Part shown: positions 16,767 to 29,767 of the stretch, piece after piece
Position numbering within the stretch: position 1 is the first letter of the stretch
Layout: the number at the start of each line of letters is the position of its first letter
From: Microbacterium testaceum
GTDB lineage: Bacteria; Actinomycetota; Actinomycetes; Actinomycetales; Microbacteriaceae
Reading direction: 5' to 3'
Length of the DNA: 64,000 nucleotides
Assembly (NCBI RefSeq): GCF_020781835.1
Contig: NZ_JAJGNJ010000005.1
Coordinates: forward strand, 124,001-188,000
Notes under the pieces: model-generated
Told to the model about the DNA's origin: nothing
Database searches by the model: none
Seen by the model: the letters and a program-made list of their open reading frames with translations, nothing else
Position numbers and translations under genes: made by a program

Positions 16767-16794
16767 GCGGGGGTGTCGCCGACGGCACCCCCGC
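16767..16794 (+). terminator. hairpin between glpF and glpK
   Basis: gcgggggtg (16767-16775) pairs perfectly with cacccccgc (16786-16794), loop 10 nt, directly after the glpF stop. No U-tract follows; could be a partial terminator or mRNA-stability element within the operon. Confidence 0.55.
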
Positions 16795-16843
16795 TCATCC
16801 TCTCCTCCGAATCCCTTTCCTCTACTGACAAAGGAGTCCATTC

Positions 16844-18355
16844 ATGGCCGACTACGTCCTCGCCATCGACCAGGGCACGACCTCGACGCGCGCGATGATC
16901 TTCAACAAGTCCGGCGGCGTCGTGTCCGTCGGGCAGAAGGAACACGAGCAGATCTTCCCGAAGGCCGGGTGGGTCGAGCACGACCCGCTCGAGATCTGGC
17001 GCAACACCCAGGAAGTCATCGGTCTGGCCCTGAGCCGCGCCGACATCACCCGCCACGACATCGCCGCGGTCGGCATCACCAACCAGCGCGAGACCGCGGT
17101 GGTCTGGGACAAGAACACCGGCAAGCCCGTCTACAACGCCATCGTCTGGCAAGACACCCGTACGCAGTCGATCGTCGACCGCTTGGCCGACGGCGACGTC
17201 GAGCGCTACAAGAGCATCGTGGGTCTGCCGCTCGCGACCTACTTCTCGGGCACCAAGATCGTGTGGATCCTCGAGAACGTCGACGGCGCGCGCAAGAAGG
17301 CCGAGTCGGGCGATCTGATCTTCGGCACCACCGACACGTGGGTGCTGTGGAACCTCACCGGCGGCATCGACGGCGGCGTGCACGCGACCGACGTCACCAA
17401 CGCCAGCCGCACACTCTTCATGGACCTCGAGACGCTGGAGTGGCGCGACGACATCCTCGCCGACTTCGGTGTGCCGCGGTCGATGATGCCCGAGATCCGC
17501 TCCTCCTCCGAGGTGTACGGCACGGTGGAGTCCTCGTCCCTCCTGCGCGAAACCCCCGTCGCGGGCATCCTCGGCGACCAGCAGGCCGCGACCTTCGGTC
17601 AGGCCGCGTTCGATCCCGGCGAGAGCAAGAACACCTACGGAACGGGCAACTTCCTCATCTTCCAGACCGGTGAGGAGATCGTCCACTCCAAGAACGGTCT
17701 GCTGACCACGCTCGGCTACAAGCTCGGAGACGAGCCGGCTCGCTACGCTCTCGAAGGGTCGATCGCCGTCACGGGTTCGCTCATCCAGTGGCTGCGCGAC
17801 CAGCTCGGCATCATCTCCTCGGCGCCCGAGGTGGAAGCCCTCGCCCGCACCGTCGACGACAACGGCGGCGTGTACTTCGTGCCGGCGTTCTCGGGCCTGT
17901 TCGCGCCCTACTGGCGTCCCGACGCCCGCGGCGCGATCGTCGGCATGACGCGCTTCGTCAACAAGGGCCACATCGCCCGCGCCGCTCTCGAGGCCACGGC
18001 CTTCCAGACGCGCGAGGTGCTCGAGGCCGTCAACGCCGACTCGGGCGTCGACCTCACCGAGCTCAAGGTCGACGGTGGTATGACCGCCAACGACGAGCTC
18101 ATGCAGTTCCAGGCCGACATCCTCGGTGTGCCCGTGGTCCGTCCGGTCGTCGCGGAGACCACCGCGCTGGGCGCCGCCTACGCCGCCGGCCTCGCGGTGG
18201 GCTTCTGGGACAACCTCGACGACCTGCGCGCCAATTGGCAGGAGGACAAGCGCTGGGAGCCCGACATGGACCCCGCCGAGCGCGAGCGCGAGCTGCGCCT
18301 GTGGAAGAAGGCCGTCACCAAGTCGATGGACTGGGTCGACGAGGACGTGCGCTGA
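16844..18355 (+). CDS. glpK: glycerol kinase
   Basis: Cytosolic FGGY-family kinase making sn-glycerol 3-phosphate from glycerol and ATP. The 503-aa protein begins '[15 protein letters not shown]' with the phosphate-1 motif, then 'TNQRET', 'IVWQDTRT' and the glycerol-binding '[10 protein letters not shown]', and '[19 protein letters not shown]' (adenosine/FGGY signature). AAAGGAG precedes the ATG at 16844. It completes the uptake-phosphorylation-oxidation pathway with glpF and glpD. A strong terminator follows. Confidence 0.97.
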   Translation: MADYVLAIDQGTTSTRAMIFNKSGGVVSVGQKEHEQIFPKAGWVEHDPLEIWRNTQEVIGLALSRADITRHDIAAVGITNQRETAVVWDKNTGKPVYNAIVWQDTRTQSIVDRLADGDVERYKSIVGLPLATYFSGTKIVWILENVDGARKKAESGDLIFGTTDTWVLWNLTGGIDGGVHATDVTNASRTLFMDLETLEWRDDILADFGVPRSMMPEIRSSSEVYGTVESSSLLRETPVAGILGDQQAATFGQAAFDPGESKNTYGTGNFLIFQTGEEIVHSKNGLLTTLGYKLGDEPARYALEGSIAVTGSLIQWLRDQLGIISSAPEVEALARTVDDNGGVYFVPAFSGLFAPYWRPDARGAIVGMTRFVNKGHIARAALEATAFQTREVLEAVNADSGVDLTELKVDGGMTANDELMQFQADILGVPVVRPVVAETTALGAAYAAGLAVGFWDNLDDLRANWQEDKRWEPDMDPAERERELRLWKKAVTKSMDWVDEDVR

Positions 18356-18370
18356 ACGCTGCCCCCTCAG

Positions 18371-18403
18371 CGGAACCCCGTCGGCGTGGCCGGCGGGGTT
18401 CCG
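18371..18403 (+). terminator. terminator of the glp operon
   Basis: cggaaccccg (18371-18380) and cggggttccg (18394-18403) form a perfect 10-bp stem 15 nt after the glpK stop, loop 13 nt. Confidence 0.75.
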
Positions 18404-18439
18404 TCGTCCCCGGGGTCTGCGGCATCCGGATGCCGGGAC

Positions 18440-18919
18440 TCAGCGTGCGGGTCTGGGGTACGCCGCCCGCACGGCGTCGGACTGCAGGTAGTCCGAGACG
18501 CCGATGAGCAGGATCGCGAAGAGGATCTGCTCGGTGACGACCCAGAACGGGTAGAGGCCCGGGATGGCCGCGAGCACCAGCGCCACGACCGGGAAGATGC
18601 GGCTGAACAGCTGCAGGCGCCGGAACGCCCAGTACCAGCCCGCCCGCGCGCGCCACAGGAAGTAGAACAGGGTGGTCGTGATCCCGAGCACGACGAGACA
18701 CCGCATCCACACCGCGAAACCGACGTCGTCCCCCGCCGCCGCCATGACCGCCGCGATCACGATCGTGGCCACTCCGAGCAGGAACCCCGCCGCGAGCAGG
18801 ATCGTCACGGCGCGGAACGCGCGACGCACGCGGGGGTCCTCGGAGGCCGGGACGCGGTGGCCGGCCTGACGTCCTCCGGCGAGACGGTCCAGGCGTCGCA
18901 GCGCGGGCTCGATGTGCAT
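18440..18919 (-). CDS. four-helix membrane protein of unknown function
   Basis: 159-aa protein with a basic cytoplasmic N-terminus of about 33 residues and four predicted transmembrane segments (roughly 34-60, 68-90, 103-120, 123-143). No catalytic motif or known domain is recognised. Highly hydrophobic with actinobacterial codon use throughout; the ATG at 18919 is favoured because it starts the basic N-terminal region. It ends 36 nt past the glp terminator and 37 nt separate its start from the OsmC stop, so it may be cotranscribed with the OsmC gene. Confidence 0.75.
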   Translation of the reverse strand: MHIEPALRRLDRLAGGRQAGHRVPASEDPRVRRAFRAVTILLAAGFLLGVATIVIAAVMAAAGDDVGFAVWMRCLVVLGITTTLFYFLWRARAGWYWAFRRLQLFSRIFPVVALVLAAIPGLYPFWVVTEQILFAILLIGVSDYLQSDAVRAAYPRPAR

Positions 18920-18956
18920 GCGCTCACTGTACGACGCGGCGGCGCGCGCGGCAGCG

Positions 18957-19427
18957 TCAGGCGGCGGTGACCACCGGCTCGTGGCGCACGGGGAAGTTCA
19001 CCGAGTTCGCGATGAAGCACCACTCGCGCGCCTGGCGGTGCGCCGCGACGGCCGCCTCGACCATGGACTCCTCCGCGACGACGACGCGCGGGCGCAGCAG
19101 GACGTCGGTGAACGCTCCCCCGCCCTTGCCGTCCTCGACCATCGTGCCGGTCGCCTCGTCTCTGTAGGAGACGACGGTCACGCCGGTCGTCACGCACGCG
19201 TGCAGGTACGACAGGAGGTGACATTCGCTCAAGGCACCCAGCAGCAGCTCCTCGGGGTTCCATTTCGCCGGGTCGCCGCGGAACGGCTTGTCGGCCGAGG
19301 CCTCGACGAGCGGTTTGCCCTCGACCTCGAGCGAGACCGATCGGTCGTAGTCGCGGTACCCGCTCGTCCCGGTCCCGCGATCGCCGGTCCACGTCGCCCG
19401 CAGGCGGTACTGGTGCTCTCCGATCAT
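18957..19427 (-). CDS. OsmC family peroxiredoxin-like protein
   Basis: Cytosolic thiol peroxidase-like protein of the OsmC/Ohr family, expected to reduce organic hydroperoxides. The 156-aa protein has the family's two redox Cys positions: Cys69 in 'ALSECHLLSYLH' and Cys137 in 'EWCFIANSVN'. 'NPEELLLGALS' immediately before the first Cys is a standard OsmC signature. The start at 19427 gives the usual short N-terminal strand region. Divergent from the asparaginase gene with 54 nt between starts. Confidence 0.9.
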   Translation of the reverse strand: MIGEHQYRLRATWTGDRGTGTSGYRDYDRSVSLEVEGKPLVEASADKPFRGDPAKWNPEELLLGALSECHLLSYLHACVTTGVTVVSYRDEATGTMVEDGKGGGAFTDVLLRPRVVVAEESMVEAAVAAHRQAREWCFIANSVNFPVRHEPVVTAA

Positions 19428-19469
19428 GTCTCCATCCTGCCCCCTCGGCGGCACCCGGGGCCCGCCGGA

Positions 19470-19475
19470 TACGAT
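19470..19475 (+). promoter_or_regulatory. -10 box of the asparaginase gene
   Basis: TACGAT ends 6 nt before the ATG at 19482, with no ribosome binding site in between: a clear leaderless arrangement. Confidence 0.55.
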
Positions 19476-19481
19476 GGACGG

Positions 19482-20465
19482 ATGCCTGCAACGTCCCCGG
19501 ATGCCGTCGAACTCGCCGTCGTCGAACGCAGCGGATTCATCGAGTCGCGCCATCACGGTGTCGCCGTCGTCCTCTCCCCCGACGGTTCGGAACACCTCGC
19601 TCTGGGCGATCCCGGAGCGCCGTTCCTCCCGCGCTCGAGCATGAAGCCGCTTCAGGCCCTGGCGTGCCTGTCGGCGGGTGCCGACCTCGCCGGTGAACGC
19701 CTCGCGCTGTCGATGGCGAGCCACTGCGGCACCGATCGGCATGTCGAGGTGGCCCGTGGCATCCTGCAGTCCGCCGGTCTCACCGAGGACGACCTGGGAT
19801 GCCCTGCGGCGTGGCCGAGCGACACGCAGACGCGCGACGAGCTCGTGCGCGATCACGGGGCGCCTTCCCCCCTGCGCATGAACTGCTCCGGCAAGCACGC
19901 CGCGATGCTCCTCACCTGCGTGACGAACGGCTGGTCCACGGCGGACTACCTCGACCTGCAGCACCCGCTGCAGGTGCACATCCGCGAGGTCATCGAGCGG
20001 CTCGTCGGTGAGCGCATCACCACGACGGCGATCGATGGGTGCGGCGCTCCGGTCTACGCCATGAGCCTCACCGGGCTCGCCCGAGCGATCCAGCGGATCG
20101 CGACATCGTCGGAGCGGTCGCCGTTCGCACTCCACCGCAGCGCCGGCGCGCTCGTCCGCGCGGTCCGCGAGAACCCGTGGACGATCGACGGACCGGGCCG
20201 TCCCGACACCGTCGTCATCGAGCGTCTCGGCGTCTTCGCCAAGATGGGCGCCGAGGGCGTGCAGGTCATGACCGCCCCCGACGGCACGACGGTCGCCCTG
20301 AAGATGCTCGACGGATCCAACCGTGCCGCGCACGCCGTCGCCCTCCGGCTCCTGGAGCGCGCGGGTGCACTGGAGGCGGGCCAGGTCGCCGACGCTCTGT
20401 CCGCGCTCCCGCTGACCGTCCTCGGCGGAGGCCAGCAGGTCGGCGTCATCCGCGCCGCACTCTGA
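19482..20465 (+). CDS. type II-like asparaginase (thermolabile/Rhizobium etli-type family)
   Basis: Hydrolyses L-asparagine to aspartate and ammonia. The 327-aa protein belongs to the 'asparaginase_II' family, unrelated to E. coli AnsA/B: family stretches are 'RSGFIESRHHG', 'FLPRSSMKPLQALA' (the SxxK pair), 'MASHCGTDRHVEV', 'MNCSGKHAAML' and 'IDGCGAPVYAM'. No signal peptide is present, so it is cytosolic. It is convergent with an amino-acid permease 43 nt away, which could supply its substrate, although that link is inference. Confidence 0.9.
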   Translation: MPATSPDAVELAVVERSGFIESRHHGVAVVLSPDGSEHLALGDPGAPFLPRSSMKPLQALACLSAGADLAGERLALSMASHCGTDRHVEVARGILQSAGLTEDDLGCPAAWPSDTQTRDELVRDHGAPSPLRMNCSGKHAAMLLTCVTNGWSTADYLDLQHPLQVHIREVIERLVGERITTTAIDGCGAPVYAMSLTGLARAIQRIATSSERSPFALHRSAGALVRAVRENPWTIDGPGRPDTVVIERLGVFAKMGAEGVQVMTAPDGTTVALKMLDGSNRAAHAVALRLLERAGALEAGQVADALSALPLTVLGGGQQVGVIRAAL

Positions 20466-20508
20466 GCCGTCCGAGGATCCCCGGGCCGATCGACCTGCGT
20501 GGTGCCGT

Positions 20509-22041
20509 TCAGATGCCGCCGTCGACCGACCGCGGGTACGCGATCGGCTCCTCCGGCACGAGCACCTCGGTGTCGCGGTTGAGGCTCTCGCCGCGGAAGA
20601 AGGGCTTCGAGCGGGGGAACAGGTACCACAGCACCATCAGCACGACGCCGATCGCGAGAGAGCCGATTCCCAGCACGAAGGTCCCGCCGATGCCGAACAG
20701 GACCGTGTAGCCGTATTCGGGGTCGTACATGTCGATGGCGGACTGCACGAACGCGTACGTGAGCATGAGGGCACCGAGAAGGGGCAGGATCCCGCGGTAC
20801 AGCAGGTTCTTCCCCGACGTGAACAGCTCGCGTCGGAAGTACCAGACGCACGCGTACCCGGTGATGGCGTAGTAGAACGCGATCGCCAGACCGAGCGACA
20901 GGATGGAGTCCTGCAGGATGTTGTCGCTGATGAGCGTCATCCCGATGTAGTACACGCTGGCGACGATGCCCATGACGAGCGTCGAGAACGACGGCGTCTG
21001 GAAGCGCGGGTGAACGGTGCTGAACCGCTTCGGGAGAGCCTTGTACGCGGCCATCGCCAGCGTCCCACGGGCGGTGGGGAGGATCGTCGTCTGCGTCGAC
21101 GAGACCGCGGAGATCAGCACCGCCACGACGAGGATCCAGCCGAACGGGCCGAACAGCCCATCCTTCAGGGCCAGGAACACGTCATCGGCGTTGTCGATGT
21201 TGGCCAGGCCCGTCCCGTCTTCGCCGACGCCGGCGTACATCATCGCCGCCACCGTCACAGACACGTACGTGCCCAGGAGGATGACCGTGGTCAGCAGCGC
21301 CGCTCGACCGGGGATGCGCTTGGGGTCCTTCGTCTCCTCGTTCAGTGCCAGGCACGTGTCCCACCCCCAGTAGATGAACAGGGCGAGCAGGACCGCCTCG
21401 GTGAAACCGCTCCAGTCGGTGAACCCGAAGGGGTTGAACCATACCAGGTCGAACGGCGTCGGGTTGGGGGCCGTCCCGTCGAAGAACTTCCACAGCGCCA
21501 CGAGCACGAACAGCGCCAGGACCAGGTACTGAACGCCGAGGAGGATGTTCTGGATGCGCTCGCCGATCTCGACGCCCCGATAGCTGACGTAGGTCATGGC
21601 GGCGATGAAGGCGACACCGGTCGCGGTGACCAGCGGCACGTTCTCCGCCAGCGACCCGTCGCCCACGAGGGTCCACAGGTAGATGCCGGCGATCTGGGCG
21701 AGGTTGGCCAGCACGACCATTCCGGCCACAGCGACGCCCCATCCGCCCAGCCAGCCCACCCAGGGCCCGAACGCTTTGGTCCCCCAGGTGAACGTCGTAC
21801 CGCAGTCGGGCACGTCGTTGTTCAGCTCGCGGTACGCGAAGGCGATGAACAGCATCGGGATGAAGGCGATGATGAACGCGATGGGTGCCGAGGCGCCGAC
21901 GGCGAGGACGACGAAACCGAGGGTGGCCACGAGGGAGTACACCGGGGCGGTGGAGGCCAGACCGATGACGGTCGAGCCCCAGAGGCCGAGGGTTCCGGCG
22001 GCCAGGCCCTTGCCGGCCGTCCGTTCGGGTGCGGAGGTCAT
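20509..22041 (-). CDS. APC-superfamily amino acid permease
   Basis: Integral inner-membrane amino-acid transporter, 510 aa with about 12-14 hydrophobic segments. The first helix region 'GLWGSTVIGLASTAPVYSLV' contains the substrate-binding GxG-like break typical of APC family, and 'DCGTTFTWGTKAFGPWVGWLGGW' matches the family's helix-3 area. The ATG at 22041 begins 'MTSAPERTAGKGLAAGTLG', a normal hydrophilic N-terminus. Substrate is unknown; an asparaginase gene lies convergently at its 3' end. Confidence 0.88.
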   Translation of the reverse strand: MTSAPERTAGKGLAAGTLGLWGSTVIGLASTAPVYSLVATLGFVVLAVGASAPIAFIIAFIPMLFIAFAYRELNNDVPDCGTTFTWGTKAFGPWVGWLGGWGVAVAGMVVLANLAQIAGIYLWTLVGDGSLAENVPLVTATGVAFIAAMTYVSYRGVEIGERIQNILLGVQYLVLALFVLVALWKFFDGTAPNPTPFDLVWFNPFGFTDWSGFTEAVLLALFIYWGWDTCLALNEETKDPKRIPGRAALLTTVILLGTYVSVTVAAMMYAGVGEDGTGLANIDNADDVFLALKDGLFGPFGWILVVAVLISAVSSTQTTILPTARGTLAMAAYKALPKRFSTVHPRFQTPSFSTLVMGIVASVYYIGMTLISDNILQDSILSLGLAIAFYYAITGYACVWYFRRELFTSGKNLLYRGILPLLGALMLTYAFVQSAIDMYDPEYGYTVLFGIGGTFVLGIGSLAIGVVLMVLWYLFPRSKPFFRGESLNRDTEVLVPEEPIAYPRSVDGGI

Positions 22042-22087
22042 CTGCTGAACGTAGAAGTCCGGATGCCTCCGGGTCAAGCACTGCGGG

Positions 22088-22918
22088 TCAGGCGGCGTGG
22101 CGGGCGACGTCGAGCACGACGATCGTGATGTTGTCGCGGCCGCCGTTCTCGAGGGCCGCAGCCATCATCGCCTCCACCGCGTCCGACGGGTCGGGGTTTG
22201 CCTCGAGAAAGTGCCGGATGCCGAAATCGGTGAGCTCCTTCGTCAGCCCGTCCGAGCAGATGACGAAGCGGTCGCCGTCGAGCACCTCGAGGCGCAGGTA
22301 ATCCGGCTTGACGCTGTCGCTCGGGCCGACCGCCCGGGTGATGACGTTGCCGTAGGGGTGGTTCTCGGCCTCTTCGGGGCTCAACCGCCCGGCCGCGATG
22401 AGTTCCTGCACCACGGAGTGGTCGGTGGTGATCTGGACGATCTCGTCGTCGCGCAGCAGGTACACGCGGGAGTCGCCGATGTTGAGGGTCACCCAGTGCG
22501 GCTCGTCCCCGGCGGCTTCGAGGTAGAGGCCCGTGAGGGTCGTCCCCGTCCCCTCGTCGGTGGTCTCGGGGTGAGAGACGATGTCCTTCACCGCGCGGGC
22601 CAGCGCCTTCTCGATGTTCTTGGGCGACACCGCGCCGCTTTCCACGACGGCGCGGAGGCGATCGACGGTGCTCGCGCTGGCGATCTCGCCACCGAGGTGT
22701 CCCCCCATGCCGTCGGCGACGACGAACAGCGGGTACTCGGCCAGGAGCGCATCCTGATTGACCTCGCGGCGCTTGCCGGTGTCGGTCGTCGCCGCCCACG
22801 AGAGGTCGAGCTTTCCGCCCGCCACGGGAACGGTGCGCGTGTGCGTGGTCACCTCGGGCACGAACAGATCCTCCGGTTGGCCGACATCTTCGCCGGCGGA
22901 AGCGCGCGGCCCTGTCAT
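22088..22918 (-). CDS. PP2C-family protein serine/threonine phosphatase
   Basis: Metal-dependent Ser/Thr phosphatase. The 276-aa protein has the PP2C metal motifs: 'NQDALL', 'VVADGMGGHLGGEIAS', 'NIGDSRVYLLRD', 'ITTDHSVVQELI', 'ICSDGLTKELTD' and 'GGRDNITIVVLDV'. There is no transmembrane helix, so it is cytosolic. It does not sit in a pkn/FHA cluster; it might oppose the Ser/Thr kinase encoded at 52793-53929, but that pairing is only inference. Confidence 0.93.
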   Translation of the reverse strand: MTGPRASAGEDVGQPEDLFVPEVTTHTRTVPVAGGKLDLSWAATTDTGKRREVNQDALLAEYPLFVVADGMGGHLGGEIASASTVDRLRAVVESGAVSPKNIEKALARAVKDIVSHPETTDEGTGTTLTGLYLEAAGDEPHWVTLNIGDSRVYLLRDDEIVQITTDHSVVQELIAAGRLSPEEAENHPYGNVITRAVGPSDSVKPDYLRLEVLDGDRFVICSDGLTKELTDFGIRHFLEANPDPSDAVEAMMAAALENGGRDNITIVVLDVARHAA

Positions 22919-22976
22919 CCTAGTCGACGCGCGGACCGCGCCCGGGATGCCGAAGGCGCGGCGTCGCCCGGGACGG

Positions 22977-23009
22977 CGACGAGCTCCCCGCCGTGCGAGG
23001 AGCTCGTCG
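22977..23009 (-). terminator. terminator after the DUF5684-like membrane protein gene
   Basis: cgacgagctcc (22977-22987) and ggagctcgtcg (22999-23009) form a perfect 11-bp stem with an 11-nt loop, 7 nt beyond the stop of the gene at 23017. Confidence 0.7.
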
Positions 23010-23016
23010 TGAACGC

Positions 23017-23703
23017 TCAGACCTGCGGCCCCGCGGGAGGCGGGGGCGTCGGACCTGCCGGGGGCGGCGTCGTCCCGGCGGCCGGCGGCGTCTGCGGCGG
23101 GTCGTAGGGCTGTGCGGGCGGAGCGTACCCACCGGTGGGCGCTCCGTACCCTCCGGCGGGCGGGGCCTGCACCTGCTGACCGGGCTGCACGGGCACGCCG
23201 TTCCACACCGTCTTGTCGGCGAGGAACGAATTCGCCCAGGGAGCGGGCTGGATGTGGGGATTCCACGGTGACGAGCCGAAGGCGAGGATGCCGAGCCAGA
23301 TGAAGTAGCCGACGCCCGGAATGAGCCAGAGCAGAAGGTACGGCCAGTCTTTGCCGAACTTCAGCCCGAGGCGGTAACCGAACATGACGGCGGCGGCGAC
23401 ACCGAGCAACCCGATGAGCCACCCGATGATCGGGATGTTAACCAGCAGTCCGGAGATCACCACGGCACCGAGGTAGACCCACGGAGAGAGGTCACCCAGC
23501 TTCGCCGCGATGAGCATGTTGTACACGGGAACCCACGCGCGCCACTTCCCCTGCACGCCCGCCTTCTCGAACACCTTCATCAGCAGGAAGGCCCCGATGA
23601 CGTATCCGGCGAGGACGAAGATCAGCAGGATGGGGAGGAGGAAGAGGAAGAACGCGAAAGCCGCGAAGCCGCTGCCGTCGTCGTAGTAATACGAGCCACC
23701 CAT
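23017..23703 (-). CDS. DUF5684-like membrane protein with proline-rich tail
   Basis: 228-aa membrane protein: Tyr/Gly-rich N-terminus, about five hydrophobic segments, the motif pair 'VFEKAGVQGKWRAWVPVYNMLIAAKL' that characterises DUF5684-like proteins, and a cytoplasmic or extracellular tail of about 75 residues rich in Pro, Gly and Tyr. Function unknown. A shorter relative sharing the 'KAGxxGWxAxxPxxN' core is encoded at 55278-55670. It has its own terminator and is preceded by aaaggaat near its ATG at 23703. Confidence 0.8.
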   Translation of the reverse strand: MGGSYYYDDGSGFAAFAFFLFLLPILLIFVLAGYVIGAFLLMKVFEKAGVQGKWRAWVPVYNMLIAAKLGDLSPWVYLGAVVISGLLVNIPIIGWLIGLLGVAAAVMFGYRLGLKFGKDWPYLLLWLIPGVGYFIWLGILAFGSSPWNPHIQPAPWANSFLADKTVWNGVPVQPGQQVQAPPAGGYGAPTGGYAPPAQPYDPPQTPPAAGTTPPPAGPTPPPPAGPQV

Positions 23704-23802
23704 GGTGATTCCTTTCCATGCGAGTGAGCGAAGGACCTCGAGCGCCCCGCGCGACTCACATGCTAGCGAAGCTGAGTGTTCGCTGAAAGACCGGCAGGGA
23801 AA

Positions 23803-24552
23803 TCAGACGACGAGCGCGAGCTCGCCATCGCCGGTGTCTCGCACCTGGAAGCCCGAACCTGCCGCCCAAGCGAGCAGATCGTCCAAGGACCGCACGACTG
23901 CCGCCGTCTCCGCGAGGGCCCGCGTGAACTCGCCCTTCGCTTTCTTGTTGAAGTGGTTCAGCGCACGTGCGGCGCCGTCCGCTCCTTCAGTGATCACGCG
24001 CACATAGACGCCGGCGACGTCGACGGGCACGGGGCCCAGCGCCGCGTACGCCTCCGAACGGAGATCCACGACGAACTCCGGCCGCGCATCGCGGATCGCC
24101 CCCGTCACGGCATCCGCCCACACCTTCCGTAGGGACGGGAGCCCGGGGAGCGAGGTCGTCGCCGCGAGCCGGTACATCGGGATGGCATCGAGCGCTCCGA
24201 CCGGGCCCAACGGCGCCGAGTGGATCAGGACGTGTGCGCCGAGCCACTCCCGTGACTCCGGGCGGAGCGTCCCGGCGTCGAGAGCGTCGAAGAGCACTCC
24301 CGTGTACCGATCGATCGCGGGAAGCGTCGGCGCCGATCGCAGCGCGGCGTTGTCGGCGACCTCGTGACGGCGACGTGCGCCGAGTTTGAGCACACGAACG
24401 GATGCCTCCTCGTCCGCGCTGAGCGCCACGAGCGCGTCCACCACCCGGTCGCGCGGTCCGCGCAAGGGCGGCAGGGCGAGCGCACCCAGATCCAGCGGCG
24501 CGCCGTGACCGCCGGGACGTTTGGTCTCGGAAGGGGGCAGGAGAACGAGCAT
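23803..24552 (-). CDS. yaaA: YaaA family peroxide-stress protein
   Basis: Cytosolic protein of the UPF0246/YaaA family, which in E. coli lowers free iron during hydrogen peroxide stress. The 249-aa protein starts 'MLVLLPPSETKRPGG', the defining N-terminal signature, and has 'RYTGVLFDALD', 'LIHSAPLGPVGALDAIPMYRL' and 'NHFNKKAKGEFTRAL'. It ends the run of genes before the convergent-free end of the ATP synthase operon, lying downstream of atpC on the same strand beyond a terminator-like hairpin. Confidence 0.9.
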   Translation of the reverse strand: MLVLLPPSETKRPGGHGAPLDLGALALPPLRGPRDRVVDALVALSADEEASVRVLKLGARRRHEVADNAALRSAPTLPAIDRYTGVLFDALDAGTLRPESREWLGAHVLIHSAPLGPVGALDAIPMYRLAATTSLPGLPSLRKVWADAVTGAIRDARPEFVVDLRSEAYAALGPVPVDVAGVYVRVITEGADGAARALNHFNKKAKGEFTRALAETAAVVRSLDDLLAWAAGSGFQVRDTGDGELALVV

Positions 24553-24572
24553 GCGACCTCGGGGGGGGACGA

Positions 24573-24612
24573 ACGACGCGCGCCGCCCGGCGAACCGGAC
24601 GACGCGCGTCGT
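24573..24612 (-). terminator. terminator of the ATP synthase operon
   Basis: acgacgcgcg (24573-24582) and cgcgcgtcgt (24603-24612) form a perfect 10-bp stem 13 nt after the atpC stop, between atpC and yaaA. Confidence 0.65.
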
Positions 24613-24625
24613 GGAGAAGAAGGCG

Positions 24626-24886
24626 TCAGGAGACGAGGGCCGCGTGACCGGCGACGATCGTCAGCTCATCGTCCGCCATCGAGAGGAAGCCGTCCTGCGC
24701 GTTCGCGAGGATCTTGTTCCCATCGACGCCGGTGATGCGCACCTCACCCTGGGCGAGGATGGCGAGCACCGGCTCGTGGCCCTGCATGATGCCGATCTCG
24801 CCCTCGACCGTCTTGGCGACGACGAGCGACGCCTCTCCGGTCCAGACCTCGGCGTCGGCCGAGACGAGGTTCACGCGCAGCGGCAT
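24626..24886 (-). CDS. atpC: F1Fo ATP synthase epsilon subunit (short form)
   Basis: Central-stalk epsilon subunit of F1. Only 86 aa: the N-terminal beta-sandwich ('LRVNLVSADAEVWTGEASLVVAKTVEG' region, 'IGIMQGHEPVLAIL') is present but the C-terminal pair of helices that inhibits ATP hydrolysis in other bacteria is missing. The ATG lies 1 nt after the atpD stop. The short form is probably genuine, because the frame ends cleanly and is followed by a hairpin; similar truncated epsilons are known in related actinobacteria. Confidence 0.92.
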   Translation of the reverse strand: MPLRVNLVSADAEVWTGEASLVVAKTVEGEIGIMQGHEPVLAILAQGEVRITGVDGNKILANAQDGFLSMADDELTIVAGHAALVS

Positions 24887-24887
24887 G

Positions 24888-27258
<2,371 letters not shown>

Positions 27259-27282
27259 GATTCCGTTCTCGTGTCGTCGCTG

Positions 27283-28914
<1,632 letters not shown>

Positions 28915-28975
28915 TGTCTTCCTTCGTTCGTGGGGCGCGAGCCCCCAGATCTCCACCCGCTCGGGCGGCAAAGTC

Positions 28976-29767
28976 TTAGCCTGCGATGCGCTGGCGCAGG
29001 TCGGCGAGACGTGAGGACACGCTCGCGTCGATGACGTCGTCGGCGACCTGCACGCGCAGTCCGCCGACCACCGTCGGGTCGATGACGGTGTTCAGGACGA
29101 CCGCGGATCCGTAACGCGCGCTGAGCGCGTTCTGGAGACGGGTCTGCTGCTCGGGCTGCAGCGGCGCCGCCGCGTACACGGTCGCCACGATGCTGGAGCG
29201 CTGATCGGCGACGATCGCCGAGGCCCGGCGCAGCAGCGCGCGGACGCGGCGTCCGTGCGCGTTCAGCACGAGCGAAGAGACGATGAGCGCGGTCGCGGCG
29301 CTCGTGCGCCCGTCGAGAAGCGTCGACACGAGCGACGCCTTCGCGGACGAGTCACCCAGACGTGCACCCAGAGCCAGCTCGAGTTCGCCGTTCGACGCGA
29401 CCGTCCGGGAGAACTGGAACAGCTCACCCTCGATGTCGACGGACGAGTCCGCGACGGCCGCGGCGCGGACGGCGAGTTCTTCGAGTCCGTCCACGAACTC
29501 CGATGCAGACGACCAGCGCTGCTGGGCCGCACCCCGCAAGAGGGCGACGGTCGCTTCGCGGTACGTGGAGCCGAAGACGGCCGACACCAGCGCGGCGCGC
29601 GCCGACGCCGGCGCCGACGGGTCGGACAGCGCGCCTCTCAGCTGCGCCGATCCGCGCACGGCGCCGACGGCCGCGAACAGCTCGCGGGCGACGTCGAAAT
29701 CGACACCGGACGCCGCGGTGAGCGCCTCCGCCGTCGCGGTCCGCGCCTGAGTGGTCGCGCTGCCCAT
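28976..29767 (-). CDS. atpH: F1Fo ATP synthase delta subunit
   Basis: Peripheral stalk subunit joining F1 to b. 263 aa, longer than the ~180-aa proteobacterial delta, which is usual in actinobacteria. The C-terminal '[36 protein letters not shown]' region (seen in two parts) is the OSCP/delta signature. Its ATG overlaps the atpF stop (TAATG), implying coupled translation. Confidence 0.95.
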   Translation of the reverse strand: MGSATTQARTATAEALTAASGVDFDVARELFAAVGAVRGSAQLRGALSDPSAPASARAALVSAVFGSTYREATVALLRGAAQQRWSSASEFVDGLEELAVRAAAVADSSVDIEGELFQFSRTVASNGELELALGARLGDSSAKASLVSTLLDGRTSAATALIVSSLVLNAHGRRVRALLRRASAIVADQRSSIVATVYAAAPLQPEQQTRLQNALSARYGSAVVLNTVIDPTVVGGLRVQVADDVIDASVSSRLADLRQRIAG

